DNA of 64,000 bases from assembly GCA_963809385.1 (NCBI GenBank), contig CAWEJL010000004.1:310001-374000 (forward strand). The letters run 5' to 3'. Within the stretch, counting starts at the first letter, position 1, and each line of letters opens with the position of its first letter. Of the stretch, positions 44,037-52,514 are shown piece by piece. Position numbers and translations under genes: made by a program. Source of the DNA: JAKAIY01 sp963809385. Its GTDB lineage: Bacteria; Chloroflexota; Ktedonobacteria; Ktedonobacterales; JADMIN01. Under the pieces are notes generated by a model that saw only the letters and a program-made list of their open reading frames with translations, was not told where the DNA came from and ran no database searches.

Positions 44037-44746
44037 GTTTGGCTCTATGGCAATGTTCGCATTTGTTTAGATCGGGCGAAATGAAAGTGGACTGGCGCCC
44101 GATAAGTCGCGCTTTCAGCAGGACGATGGTGAGTCGACTACTCTGACGCTGAACGATTCTGGGAAATAGCGCCCATTGGCGACAAAGCCACGATGTAAGC
44201 GCCACCTGGCAACGCTCTTCCAAACCGTCTGATGCATTGGGGAGACGTGGCCATCGCTAGTATGTGGGAAGAATCCGCCGTGCCCATGCTGGTTGGGAAG
44301 TCCGTGCAGAACCTCGGCGCGGCGTATCTGAATCGTAAAGACGGATACCATTCGGCCGATCGCTACATTGACGTCTTCCTCGGGGATAGCCCTCTACGTC
44401 TTCATACATGCGGATCATCACTGATCCGTCCAGGCGGTGCTTGGTGTGACGATACTTACAGTGTTTAATCGGCATCTGTTCTTGCGGATGGCCGTTAGTG
44501 AAGAGCAATGTTACGGACGACGATCAACCGAGTGGCAAGGCTACATTAGTGATCATCTATCGTCGTAGGACAGTACAAAAACATGCGGCATAGTCTCGAT
44601 ACACGGCATGCACGAAGGGACGACATCGTGAAAGGAAGCACAACTCTCGTGTTCCGATTGCCATTGTCGTACAGAAGCGGAAACACTGGAACAAATGGTT
44701 CGAAAACATAGGATCAAGCACCCATGGATGACAGAGCCAAGCTGAA
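44037..44746. other. Low-GC gene-free interval
   Basis: About 710 bases with noticeably lower GC than its surroundings, next to the decayed TIR gene. The longest ORF (44232-44468) has no RBS and no recognisable motif. The composition suggests foreign DNA in decay. Confidence 0.5.
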
Positions 44747-45847
44747 ATGACCATCGCCCAACTCCCCGACCTGATCGCCGCTCTGCCGCCGCGTAAGCGC
44801 ACGCGGGCGCGGCGGCTGTTCCAGGTCGAGGTCAGCGAGGGGATCATCGAGCCGCCGGCGGAGATGGCGCCGTGGATCGAGCGGACGTTTGGCTCGGTCG
44901 AGGCCGCGCGGCGCCAGCGGATCATCCGCGTGATGAACCGCTGGACCTTCGAGGGCGCCACGTTCAACCCCCTGCGCGCCCAGCGGCCCGGCGCCGGAAC
45001 CACCACCGGCGCGCCCGCCGACCCGCCGGAGCTGCGCGAGCGCATCGCCCGCGCCGAGGGCGACGACTTCTGCCAGCCAGAGACGCGCACGCCCGCCGAT
45101 ACGTTTGGGCGCGTGCGTGGCGCGCACAGCGTCACCGCCGCCAACGTCGCCAAGGCCGACGGCTGGCATGGCGTCGCCATCTTCGACCGGCACGACCCGC
45201 TGGCGCTGGATGAGCCGCTCGTCAGCGACTTCCTGACCGTCGCGCTCGACTGGGCCAGCCGCGCGCATGCCCAGGACCCGGCGGCGCGTCACCTCTTCAT
45301 CTTCTGGAACAGCCTCTGGAAAGCGGGCGCATCGCTGATCCACGGCCATGCGCAGATGACCCTCAGCCACGGCATGGCCCACGCCCGTGTCGAGCAGTTG
45401 CGCGCCGCCGCCGCCCGCTACCGCGCGGAGACCGGCGGCGACTACTTCGCCGACCTCGCCGCCACGCTCGACGCGCTCGGCCTGCGCGCGTTCACCACGA
45501 AGGACGCCGCCGCCTACGTTTCGCTCACCCCCGTCAAGGAACGCGAGATCATCCTGCTGGCCCCCGGCGCGCGCATCGAGGAGGCGCCCGCCCGGCTGGC
45601 CGCGCCGCTGTGGGCGATCCTGCGCGTCGCGATCGAAGCGATGGGCGTGCGCGCCTTCAACGTCGCGCTCTACGGCCCCCCGCTCGGCGGCGACCCCGCC
45701 TGGGACGGCTTCCCGCTCGTCGCGCGCTTCGTGGACCGCGGCGCCCCAATGGCCGCCACCTCCGACATCGCCGCGCTGGAGCTGTTCGGCAGCAGCGTCA
45801 TCTCCGCCGACCCCTTCGCCGTCGCCGCCACCCTCCGCCAGCCCTAA
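44747..45847 (+). CDS. GalT-like/HIT-superfamily protein
   Basis: A 366-residue protein. The clear signature is a HIT-like triad, GASLIHGHAQMTLSHGMAHAR (split: SLIHGHAQMTLS), the HxHxQ motif of galactose-1-phosphate uridylyltransferases with the nucleophilic second His. Before it come HSVTAANVAKADGWHGVAIF and LFIFWNSLWKAG. Cysteine zinc ligands of classical GalT are not evident. It may be a nucleotidyltransferase or hydrolase on sugar nucleotides. The start ATG 44747 has only a weak RBS (AAGCTGAA), so the true start may be later. Confidence 0.7.
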   Translation: MTIAQLPDLIAALPPRKRTRARRLFQVEVSEGIIEPPAEMAPWIERTFGSVEAARRQRIIRVMNRWTFEGATFNPLRAQRPGAGTTTGAPADPPELRERIARAEGDDFCQPETRTPADTFGRVRGAHSVTAANVAKADGWHGVAIFDRHDPLALDEPLVSDFLTVALDWASRAHAQDPAARHLFIFWNSLWKAGASLIHGHAQMTLSHGMAHARVEQLRAAAARYRAETGGDYFADLAATLDALGLRAFTTKDAAAYVSLTPVKEREIILLAPGARIEEAPARLAAPLWAILRVAIEAMGVRAFNVALYGPPLGGDPAWDGFPLVARFVDRGAPMAATSDIAALELFGSSVISADPFAVAATLRQP

Positions 45848-45867
45848 CGCGGCGCAGCCTGGAATGG

Positions 45868-45914
45868 CGCGGCCCTGAAGGGCCGGCGCACAGAACGTGG
45901 GGGCATAATTGCCC
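45868..45914 (-). repeat. Bipartite palindromic repeat, copy C
   Basis: Read on the minus strand: GGGCAATTATGCCC (45914-45901), a 9-base spacer, then GTGCGCCGGCCCTTCAGGG plus CCGCG (45891-45868). It starts 20 bases after the GalT-like stop. It matches copies A and B in order, spacing and second-half sequence. Confidence 0.7.
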
Positions 45915-45964
45915 GTTGCGGCGCCTCCGCCCCAAGCCATCCCGGCCTTCAGGCCACCCTTCCC

Positions 45965-46021
45965 GTGCGCCGGCCATTCAGGGCCGCGTCCCTCCTCGTG
46001 CGCCGGCCCTTCAGGGCCGCG
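45965..46021 (+). repeat. Two half copies of the palindromic repeat
   Basis: GTGCGCCGGCCATTCAGGG plus CCGCG at 45965-45988, and GTGCGCCGGCCCTTCAGGG plus CCGCG at 45998-46021, nine bases apart. Only the second half of the element is present in each. Confidence 0.75.
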
Positions 46022-46070
46022 TCCCCCATCCACCAGCATGAATTTTCGTTCATTGAGAAACTTTAATCTA

Positions 46071-46099
46071 AAATTCACACTTGCCACATAAGTGAATTT
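46071..46099. promoter_or_regulatory. AT-rich inverted repeat, probable operator
   Basis: AAATTCAC (46071-46078) and GTGAATTT (46092-46099) separated by 13 bases. The surroundings (46038-46110) are unusually AT-rich for this genome and contain TATAGT, so this is probably the promoter and operator of the small gene at 46224. Confidence 0.55.
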
Positions 46100-46223
46100 T
46101 ATAGTATCATCGTGAGCGAGGGGAAAACCGCTCGACAATCCCGCGGCGCCAGGTAAGGCGCGCGGAGAAAGTGTCCCGGATTCGCGGAAGCGTTTGTCCG
46201 GGGTTGAAGAGGAGAAAACGACC

Positions 46224-46520
46224 ATGAGTATCACAAGTGGCGTGTTCGCGTGGCGCAAGGCGCAGGCCCAGGCGGAGCATACGGCGAAGAACAGCGGCCT
46301 GGTGGGCCGCTACCCAACCCACACCCGCGTCATCCTGCCTGATGGCAATATCATGTTCGTGCGCGTCGCCAGCCTGGCCGCCGCCAAGGACCTCCTGGCC
46401 GCCCAGCGCGCCGCCGAGCGCAAGCTGACCGCCCAGCGCGAGGCGCGGATGATGAGCGAAATCACCGGGATCGTCGAGAGTGTGGAGCAGGTCGGGACGC
46501 CTCGCGATGGCGCCCGCTAA
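46224..46520 (+). CDS. Small hypothetical protein
   Basis: A 98-residue basic, helical protein: AWRKAQAQAEHTAKNSGLVG, then YPTHTRVILPDGNIMFVRVA and an Ala/Lys/Arg helix LLAAQRAAERKLTAQREARM. GAGGAG lies about 10 bases before ATG 46224. An operator-like palindrome lies 125 bases upstream, and a long hairpin follows the stop. I do not recognise the family. Confidence 0.65.
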   Translation: MSITSGVFAWRKAQAQAEHTAKNSGLVGRYPTHTRVILPDGNIMFVRVASLAAAKDLLAAQRAAERKLTAQREARMMSEITGIVESVEQVGTPRDGAR

Positions 46521-46527
46521 CACGAGA

Positions 46528-46589
46528 CGCCATTCACCGCCTGGGAGCGCAGGCTCTCTTTGGTGAGAGTTCCCGGGCGGTGAATGGCG
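46528..46589 (+). terminator. Long stem-loop after the small gene
   Basis: Arms CGCCATTCACCGCC-U-GGGA (46528-46546) and UCCC-G-GGCGGTGAATGGCG (46571-46589) form a 19-bp stem with one U-G pair around a 24-base loop. It starts eight bases after the stop. Confidence 0.65.
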
Positions 46590-46621
46590 CTAAACTATCG
46601 CAAAGTGGAGGAAAGACGGAC

Positions 46622-46849
46622 ATGCAGAGCTTGCGCTTCGAGCTAAGCAGAGTACATCTTGCCGAGCCGCTAAATTGCGGCATGACCGGCTGCGCCGCGC
46701 CCACCACCAGCGGCCTCCTGGAGCCTGACCCCCAGACGCGCGGCCTCTGGCGGCTGCTGCCGATCTGCGGAACCTGCTCCACCACTCTGCAGGAGCGCCC
46801 TCATGAGCGCCCCATCCAGCGGCGAAAGCCACGCGCCACGCGCGCATAA
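46622..46849 (+). CDS. Small protein with paired cysteines
   Basis: A 75-residue protein from ATG 46622 (GGAGG nine bases upstream). The cysteines form LNCGMTGC and ICGTC, a possible CxxxxC / CxxC zinc site, with a basic C-terminus (RPIQRRKPRATRA). It lies in the same gap as a repeat cluster. No family recognised; it may be a small zinc-ribbon protein. Confidence 0.55.
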   Translation: MQSLRFELSRVHLAEPLNCGMTGCAAPTTSGLLEPDPQTRGLWRLLPICGTCSTTLQERPHERPIQRRKPRATRA

Positions 46850-46931
46850 CATGCGCCAGCGGGCGCGGCCCGCGTCTGGGGGACGCGGGCAAGCGGTCAA
46901 GTTGAAGCCACGCCGCACAGAGACTTCAGCC

Positions 46932-47366
46932 CTACCCGCCACACGCTCCGGCGCTTGAGCGCCGGGCGGGTTCAATGCCATTAGTCCCCGGCGCGCGGCA
47001 GCGCTCCAAGCAAGGCCCCCTGCCCGGCGCCTCGCCCTCTGAAGGAAACCGCTCGATCCACCGCCAGCGCTCACGCGCGTCCGGGCCATCGCAGCGCGCA
47101 TGGAAGAAGAAGCGCCGCTGGACCTCATCACGCCCAAAGTCGCGCATATCGCGCTCGCGCTCGCCCAGAAACGTCCATCCGCTCAGCCGCTCCAGCCCCG
47201 TCTCTTCGTGGGCCTCGCGCCGCGCGGCGTCCGCTGGCGCCTCCCCCACCTCGACCGTTCCCGCCGGAACCTGAAGCCCCGCCTCGGGAAAATCCGGGTG
47301 GGTGAACACCAGCAGCAGGTCGCCGCGCGTAATGTAGACCACCACCTTATCCACCCGTCGCGTCAT
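46932..47366 (-). CDS. NUDIX hydrolase, C-terminus probably frameshifted
   Basis: A 144-residue open frame. The Nudix box GTVEVGEAPADAARREAHEE followed by TGLE matches GX5EX7REUXEEXGU, so it hydrolyses a nucleoside diphosphate linked to another group. GGAGG lies eight bases before ATG 47366. The last 25 residues read unlike the family. One base later a frame gives GQGALLGALPRAGD and stops at 46981, a more usual Nudix ending, so a single-base error near 47030 is suspected. Confidence 0.8.
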   Translation of the reverse strand: MTRRVDKVVVYITRGDLLLVFTHPDFPEAGLQVPAGTVEVGEAPADAARREAHEETGLERLSGWTFLGERERDMRDFGRDEVQRRFFFHARCDGPDARERWRWIERFPSEGEAPGRGPCLERCRAPGTNGIEPARRSSAGACGG

Positions 47367-47391
47367 CCTCTGCGCCTCCAAACAAAAACCA

Positions 47392-47416
47392 CCCCCTCTC
47401 CCACCGGGAGAGGGGG
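47392..47416 (-). terminator. Intrinsic terminator of csrA
   Basis: On the minus strand CCCCCTCTCCC and GGGAGAGGGGG arms (47416-47392, 3-base loop) are followed by GGTTTTTGTTT. It starts 27 bases after the csrA stop. The stem also belongs to a dispersed GGGAG...GGGGGTGAGG repeat. Confidence 0.85.
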
Positions 47417-47443
47417 CAGGGGGTGAGGTTCGCGCGTCCAGAC

Positions 47444-47983
47444 CTACCGGCGGCGCAGAGGATCCTGATCTTCACCCGTGGCGGGCGTCGAATCGCCGTA
47501 ATCCTGCTGGCCACCATAGGAGCCATACGTGTCGTAGCGGCTGCGCGGCGTGTAGCGCGTTGGTCCGCTAAAGCCCGACGGATCGCCGCCCTCCTCATCC
47601 GGCTCGCGCCGGGGCAGAGGTGGCGGCATTGGCGGACGCGGGCGCATCGGCGGCTCTGGCTCACGCCAGGGGCGCTCGGTCTCGCGCCAGGGCCGCTCAG
47701 GTGGGCTGGGTGGTCGCGGCGGGCGTGGATAGCTCGTCCCCGATCCGCCCGGAGGCAGCGGCGGGCCGCCCATTGGACCACCCAGAGGACCGCTCATCGG
47801 GCCACCCATCGGGCCGCCTGGGCCGGCCAGCGGCCCTTCCAGCAGCTCCGAGCGCACGATCACCACCTCAGGTGGCGCGCTGATCCCCAGCTTGACACGC
47901 TCCCCTTCGACCGCCAGCACGTAGATGGTGATGGCGCCATTGAGCACGATGGCCTCTCCGGCTTTTCTGCGTAGCACTAGCAT
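47444..47983 (-). CDS. csrA: CsrA-family RNA-binding regulator with a long disordered C-terminal tail
   Basis: A 179-residue protein. Residues 1-50 are a CsrA domain: MLVLRRKAGEAIVL, VLAVEGERVKLGISAPPEV, VIVRSELLEG. Leu4 and Arg44, both needed for RNA contact in E. coli CsrA, are present. CsrA usually ends at 60-75 residues. Here about 128 more follow: a Gly/Pro/Met stretch (GGPMGGPMSGPLGGPMGGPP), a Pro/Arg stretch (RPWRETERPWREPEPPMRP) and a Tyr/Gly/Gln-rich end (YDTYGSYGGQQDYGD). AGGAGG precedes ATG 47983. The gene is alone between CorC and a NUDIX gene and ends at a T-run terminator. CsrA binds GGA loops in mRNA leaders and blocks translation. Confidence 0.88.
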   Translation of the reverse strand: MLVLRRKAGEAIVLNGAITIYVLAVEGERVKLGISAPPEVVIVRSELLEGPLAGPGGPMGGPMSGPLGGPMGGPPLPPGGSGTSYPRPPRPPSPPERPWRETERPWREPEPPMRPRPPMPPPLPRREPDEEGGDPSGFSGPTRYTPRSRYDTYGSYGGQQDYGDSTPATGEDQDPLRRR

Positions 47984-48990
47984 AGTACAAACCCCTCCTC
48001 TGTCAGGCGTTAACGGCTCAGGCCGGCGCCTGGTCGGCAATCCCTGCGGGTTCGCCCATTCCCCCATTCCTGTTATGGGCATTCCCGCCGCCGCGCTTGC
48101 GTCGAGTATTGACCTGCGCCCTCCCTGATCTGTAGCAGGGGAGGCGGAGCGCCGCCTGGCAAGGCCACGCCCTCGCGCCGCGTCATCCGCGTTCGCAGCC
48201 GGACATACAGGATACATGATGATGACATGAGCAATATCCGTCAGGTATGCGGAGCGGCCTCCGCCGGATACGCCCGGAACATCCTGGACATTCCCGGATG
48301 ATTCCTGAAAAATGCTGAGACACATGAACGGCTGACCGATATGCGGAGACGGAGGACCGTGTGATGGGTCACCCACTCGCCTTCCCTCAACTGAGCGGAG
48401 CCATTGGGACAGTGTATGGCCCGCCCGGTCTCGCTGATCTCGCATTGGGAAAGCGCGAGGGCTTCCGCCCGGTCCGCGCGCCGCAGGTCAGTCACGCTCA
48501 TCTCTTAGGCTAGAACGGCGGGCGCGCGCCAAAGTATCAGCCAGCGCATGCGCCACGTCTTCTCCAGGTCCGCTGGGCGACCTCCTTAGCGCTCGCGCGC
48601 CTGTCGCGTATTCAACCGCCTCCGTCCACGCTTAGCCACCGGTGTCCACCCACTCGTGTGGTCGCGCTCGTTCCCGGCGAATCATCGCGCAGGGATGACC
48701 CCGCCGGCGTCACATTGGACGCCACGGGAGCCACCGGGATTGGACGCGCCAGAATGCGCGGGGGCGGTCATCGCTTCAGGGCGGCGCGTCTGGACGCGAC
48801 TTCCTGCTCGCGTGAGTCGCCTTGGACAGATTCGCGAGGCGCGCCTGGGTGGCGTTCCCCCTAGCGTCGCATGTGTATGTGGATACGTAGCGTATGGGGT
48901 GAGAGTAACTTTCTTGTGCGCGACTTGTCAATACGGCTACAGCGCACACCCGAATGGGCTACTCAATCGCGCCGCCAGTCACCATTCGCG
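47984..48990. other. Long gene-free interval upstream of csrA
   Basis: About 1 kb with no ORF that has an RBS and a recognisable product. It should contain the csrA promoter and a long leader. I found no terminator, tRNA or riboswitch signature by eye. Confidence 0.5.
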
Positions 48991-50490
48991 CTAGCGGGCG
49001 CGCCCCCCACCGCTCCGCTCCGATGCGGAGGTCGCGCGGTCACTGGCCTCGCGACCCTCTTTGCTCTCCTTTGCCTCCCGCGCTTCCCGCGCTTCTTTCG
49101 CCTCCCTGGCTTCCCTGGCTTCCCTGGCCTCACGTCCACGCTCGCGCGCCGTGGCCTGACCGGCGGGCTCGGCCTCAGGCCGCTCGCGCACGATCTTCAC
49201 CTTGGTCACGCGGCGGCCCTTAGAGGCCAGCACGGTGATCGTCAGGTCATCATGCGTCACCACGTCGCCAACGGTCGGGATCTTATCCAGCTCGGTATAG
49301 ACGAAGCCACCCAGCGTGTCATAGTCCTCTGCCGGCAGCTCGGCGTCAATCAGCTCGTTGAGCTCGTCCACGCTGATCTTGGCGTCCACCAGGAACTCGC
49401 TGTCGCTGACGCGCTCAAAGATCTGCTCTTCTTTGTCGTACTCGTCCTTGATGTCGCCGATGATCTCCTCGACAACATCCTCGATAGTCACCAGGCCAGC
49501 CACCGCGCCGTACTCATCCACCACGATCGCCATATGCACACGCTGCTTCTGCATCTCGTGCAACAGGTCGTCCAGGCGTTTCGTTTCCGGGACGAAGTAC
49601 GCGCTGCGCAGCGGGAGCAAACGGATCTTCTCGGGCCGCTGACCGCCAGCGATCACGCGCAACAGGTCTTTGGCGTAGAGCACACCGATAATATCGTTGA
49701 TCGTATCATCAAACACCGGAATACGCGAGAAACCGCCCTGCGTAATGAGCTGCATGGCGCCGTCTATCGTGTCGTCAGCCTCGACGGTCACCATGTCAAT
49801 GCGCGGCACCATCACCTCACGCACGGACGTATCCGCCAGATCGAAGACGTTGTGGATCATCTCGCGCTCTTCCTCTTCGAGCACGCCTTCTTCCTCGCCA
49901 ACTTCGACCATCAGGCGCAGCTCTTCCTGCGTCATGAACGGGCCGCGATGGCGCGCCTCGACGCCGAACAGGCGCAGCATGCCAGCGGTGAGCGCGGTTA
50001 GCCCGGCCACAATGGGGCGCAGGACGGCGGAAACGAGCTCCAGCGGGCCAATCAGCATGCGGGCCGCGCGCTCCGGCGCTTGCACCGCCCAGGTCTTGGG
50101 GGTGATCTCGCAGAAAATCAGCACGATCAGCGAGAGCAGGACCGTCGTAATAATCTCGGAGTAGGAGAAGTTGAGGTCCACGGAGATGATCGTCGTCAGC
50201 GTAGAGGCGGCGATGACGGAGAGATTGCTGACAACCAGGATCGTAGACAGAAACTGGTCAGGCCGCTCCAGCGCCCGGCGGATGCGCTGCGCCTTCCGGT
50301 CGCCCTCCTCCGCCAGGTTGCGAATGCGGATGCGGCTGACGGAGGTCAGCGCGGTCTCCGTGGCGGCTGATGCGCCCGCCATGATCAGCGAGATAATCAC
50401 CCCAACGAGCAGCGCCCAGTCAGAGCCCGTGAAACCGTGCGAGGCCTGGGCCAAAACGAGACTGAGCGCGCCAATACTGTCGCTTTCCAA
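48991..50490 (-). CDS. HlyC/CorC-family transporter (CNNM-CBS-CorC)
   Basis: A 499-residue protein. Three or four membrane segments make a CNNM domain (DWALLVGVIISLIMAGASAA, STILVVSNLSVIAASTLTTI, VLLSLIVLIFCEITPKTWAV). A CBS pair follows (MVPRIDMVTVEADDTIDGA, AIVVDEYGAVAGLVTIEDVV) and then a CorC_HlyC domain ending LASKGRRVTKVKIVRERP. Related proteins handle magnesium or cobalt efflux. The C-terminus adds a charged REA/KEA repeat of about 45 residues. TTG 50490, ten bases after AGGGAG, is preferred; the longer frame runs into glmU. The start lies eight bases from the glmU stop, so they are coupled. Confidence 0.88.
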   Translation of the reverse strand: MESDSIGALSLVLAQASHGFTGSDWALLVGVIISLIMAGASAATETALTSVSRIRIRNLAEEGDRKAQRIRRALERPDQFLSTILVVSNLSVIAASTLTTIISVDLNFSYSEIITTVLLSLIVLIFCEITPKTWAVQAPERAARMLIGPLELVSAVLRPIVAGLTALTAGMLRLFGVEARHRGPFMTQEELRLMVEVGEEEGVLEEEEREMIHNVFDLADTSVREVMVPRIDMVTVEADDTIDGAMQLITQGGFSRIPVFDDTINDIIGVLYAKDLLRVIAGGQRPEKIRLLPLRSAYFVPETKRLDDLLHEMQKQRVHMAIVVDEYGAVAGLVTIEDVVEEIIGDIKDEYDKEEQIFERVSDSEFLVDAKISVDELNELIDAELPAEDYDTLGGFVYTELDKIPTVGDVVTHDDLTITVLASKGRRVTKVKIVRERPEAEPAGQATARERGREAREAREAREAKEAREAREAKESKEGREASDRATSASERSGGGRAR

Positions 50491-50497
50491 AACCGGT

Positions 50498-52045
50498 CTA
50501 CTCCCTCTTCGCGCCGGGGTGGGCGGCTGGCGGTTCCTCCGCCTGGTCGCCGCCTGTCTCTTCCCCGGCGCCATTCGCCGTGCTGGCTTCATCCGGTCGC
50601 TGTGACCGCACGCGCCGCGCCACTCGCGCGGGCATGCCGACGACCAGCGCGCCCGGCGGCACATCGCGCGTGACGACCGCGCCGCCGCCGGTGCTGGCGT
50701 CATCGCCCACGGCGACTGGCGCGCGCAACAGCGTGTCGCAGCCGATAAAGACGCGCTCGCCGATCTCCGTGTGGTGTTTGCGCTGGCCGTCGTAGTTCAT
50801 GGTGATCGCGCCGGCGCCAATGTTCGTGTGGGCGCCAACGGTCGCGTCACCAATGTAGCTGAAGTGGTGCATGTCCACCCCTTCGCCGATGACGCTGTTC
50901 TTGACCTCGGCGAAGTTGCCGAGGAACGCGCCTGGCTTGAGCAGCGCGCCGGGGCGCAGATGGCTCATGGGGCCAACGCGCGAGCCGCGCTCCATCACCG
51001 CCTCTTCCACCCAGGAAGCGTAAACCCGGCACTCGTCGCCAATCTGGCTATCGCGGATGACGCTGTTGGGACCGATCTCGCAGCCCTCGCCGATGGTGGT
51101 GGCCCCGCGCAGCGCGCAGCCGGGGCGGATGACGGTATCCTGCCCGATGGTAACACCTGCCTCGATGGAGGTTGCCGCGGGGTCCTCGATGGTGACGCCG
51201 CCGAGCATCAGGTCGCGCAGGATGCGCTGGCGCATGATCCGCTCGGCCTCCGCCAGGGCAAGGCGGTCGTTGACGCCCATCGTCTCTTCCATCGGGGCGC
51301 TGAGCGCGGCGACGGGCTGGCCCTCCGCGACGGCGATATCCACCATATCGGTGAGGTAGTATTCGCCGTTCGGATGAGGCGCGAGCCGGTCGAGCCGCGA
51401 CCAGAGCCAGGCGGCGTCGAAGGCGTAGACGCCGGAGTTGACCTCGCGAATGGCGGCCTGCTCCGGGGTGGCGTGCTTGGCCTCGACGATGCCCGTCACG
51501 CGGCCCGCGCCGTCGCGCAGCACGCGGCCATACTCCCCTGGCTCATCGGTCAAGCCGGTGAGGAAGGTGAGGGTAGCGGCGGCGCGCTCGTGCTCCAGTA
51601 GCAGCTGGCGCAGCGTCTCGGGCCGGGTGAGCGGCGTGTCGCCGTAGGTGACGAGGATGATCGCGGGCGGGTCGTCGCTCGCTGTGAAGGCGTCCTGGGC
51701 GATGCGGACGGCGTGGCCCGTGCCAAGCTGCCGCTCCTGGATGACGTAGGCGAGCCGTCCATTCGGCGGCTCCCAGTGGACGGCGGCGCGGACGGCTTCG
51801 GCCTCATGGCCGACGACGACGGCGAAGGTGGTGTGGGCTGATGGCGAGCGGCGACTATGGTCGCTCCCATCGTCACCAGCGGACGGGGCGTCCTGGCTGG
51901 TGGCGGGCGCGACGGCCCCTGCGGCGGCGCGCAGGGCATGCTCCAGCATAGCGCGCCCCGCGACGGGGTGCGCGACTTTCGGCAGGCGTGACCGCATCCG
52001 TGTGCCCTTGCCCGCCGCGAGGATGATGACCCCAACAGGTCGCAT
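50498..52045 (-). CDS. glmU: Bifunctional UDP-GlcNAc pyrophosphorylase/GlcN-1-P N-acetyltransferase
   Basis: A 515-residue enzyme that makes UDP-GlcNAc for peptidoglycan. The N-terminal pyrophosphorylase has VIILAAGKGTRMRSRLPKVA (the GxGTRM phosphate loop), QERQLGTGHAV and VTYGDTPL. The C-terminal left-handed beta-helix shows hexapeptide repeats such as TIGEGCEIGPNSVI, and GSRVGPMSHLRPGA, NFAEVKNSVI, SYIGDATVGAHTNIGAGAI. The end is a 30-residue acidic disordered tail. Between residues 40 and 75 a Ser/Asp-rich insertion lengthens the first domain. The tRNA-Gln gene lies upstream on the same strand, and CorC follows. Confidence 0.94.
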   Translation of the reverse strand: MRPVGVIILAAGKGTRMRSRLPKVAHPVAGRAMLEHALRAAAGAVAPATSQDAPSAGDDGSDHSRRSPSAHTTFAVVVGHEAEAVRAAVHWEPPNGRLAYVIQERQLGTGHAVRIAQDAFTASDDPPAIILVTYGDTPLTRPETLRQLLLEHERAAATLTFLTGLTDEPGEYGRVLRDGAGRVTGIVEAKHATPEQAAIREVNSGVYAFDAAWLWSRLDRLAPHPNGEYYLTDMVDIAVAEGQPVAALSAPMEETMGVNDRLALAEAERIMRQRILRDLMLGGVTIEDPAATSIEAGVTIGQDTVIRPGCALRGATTIGEGCEIGPNSVIRDSQIGDECRVYASWVEEAVMERGSRVGPMSHLRPGALLKPGAFLGNFAEVKNSVIGEGVDMHHFSYIGDATVGAHTNIGAGAITMNYDGQRKHHTEIGERVFIGCDTLLRAPVAVGDDASTGGGAVVTRDVPPGALVVGMPARVARRVRSQRPDEASTANGAGEETGGDQAEEPPAAHPGAKRE

Positions 52046-52251
52046 AGGTGGCTAAACGCTCCTCTTGTCCTTGTCCGCGCGCCGCCCGCGATTGACTGGA
52101 ACTGCCGCCACTGGTTCACGCTGTTTCACGCGAAACATATAGTCTACGGCTGCTCCCGCTGGCGGGTTAGCGCGCGCGGCGCTCGCATATAGTCCAGCGC
52201 GCCTGCTCCACGAACGGGTGAAGCGGGGCGGCGCGCTGGACGGCGAGCGCC

Positions 52252-52325
52252 TGGCTCGGGCGCCAGGATTCGAACCTGGGATCGTGGATCCAAAGTCCAC
52301 TGCCTTACCGCTTGGCCACGCCCGA
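52252..52325 (-). tRNA. tRNA-Gln (TTG)
   Basis: The acceptor stem TCGGGCG/CGCCCGA, D-arm GCCAAGCGGTAAGGC, anticodon stem GTGGA/TCCAC with loop CTTTGGA (anticodon TTG) and T-arm CAGGTTCGAATCCTGG are all present. The discriminator is G and CCA is encoded (52254-52252). Confidence 0.95.
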
Positions 52326-52413
52326 ATGATGTTTGATGGTGTACGCATGGAGTGTGACGGCGGCGATAGAGTCCCCCCGTGACGCGCGCCTCCCACCATA
52401 TTCCAACAGCGAT

Positions 52414-52442
52414 ACTATACCGTATGCGGCGCCCGGTCGCAA
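52414..52442 (-). promoter_or_regulatory. Sigma70-type promoter for tRNA-Gln (and glmU)
   Basis: On the minus strand TTGCGA (52442-52437) and TATAGT (52419-52414) with a 17-base spacer, about 90 bases before the tRNA 5' end. Confidence 0.65.
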
Positions 52443-52514
52443 GGCGCTGTGATGGATGGCGGCGCGCGGACAGGTGGCCTGAAGTCCGGGGCAGGCCCTC
52501 TATAATGAGAGGTG

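Noticed and set aside
44232..44468. 78-residue ORF in the low-GC patch
   Set aside because: No RBS, no motif, and codon use unlike the genome.
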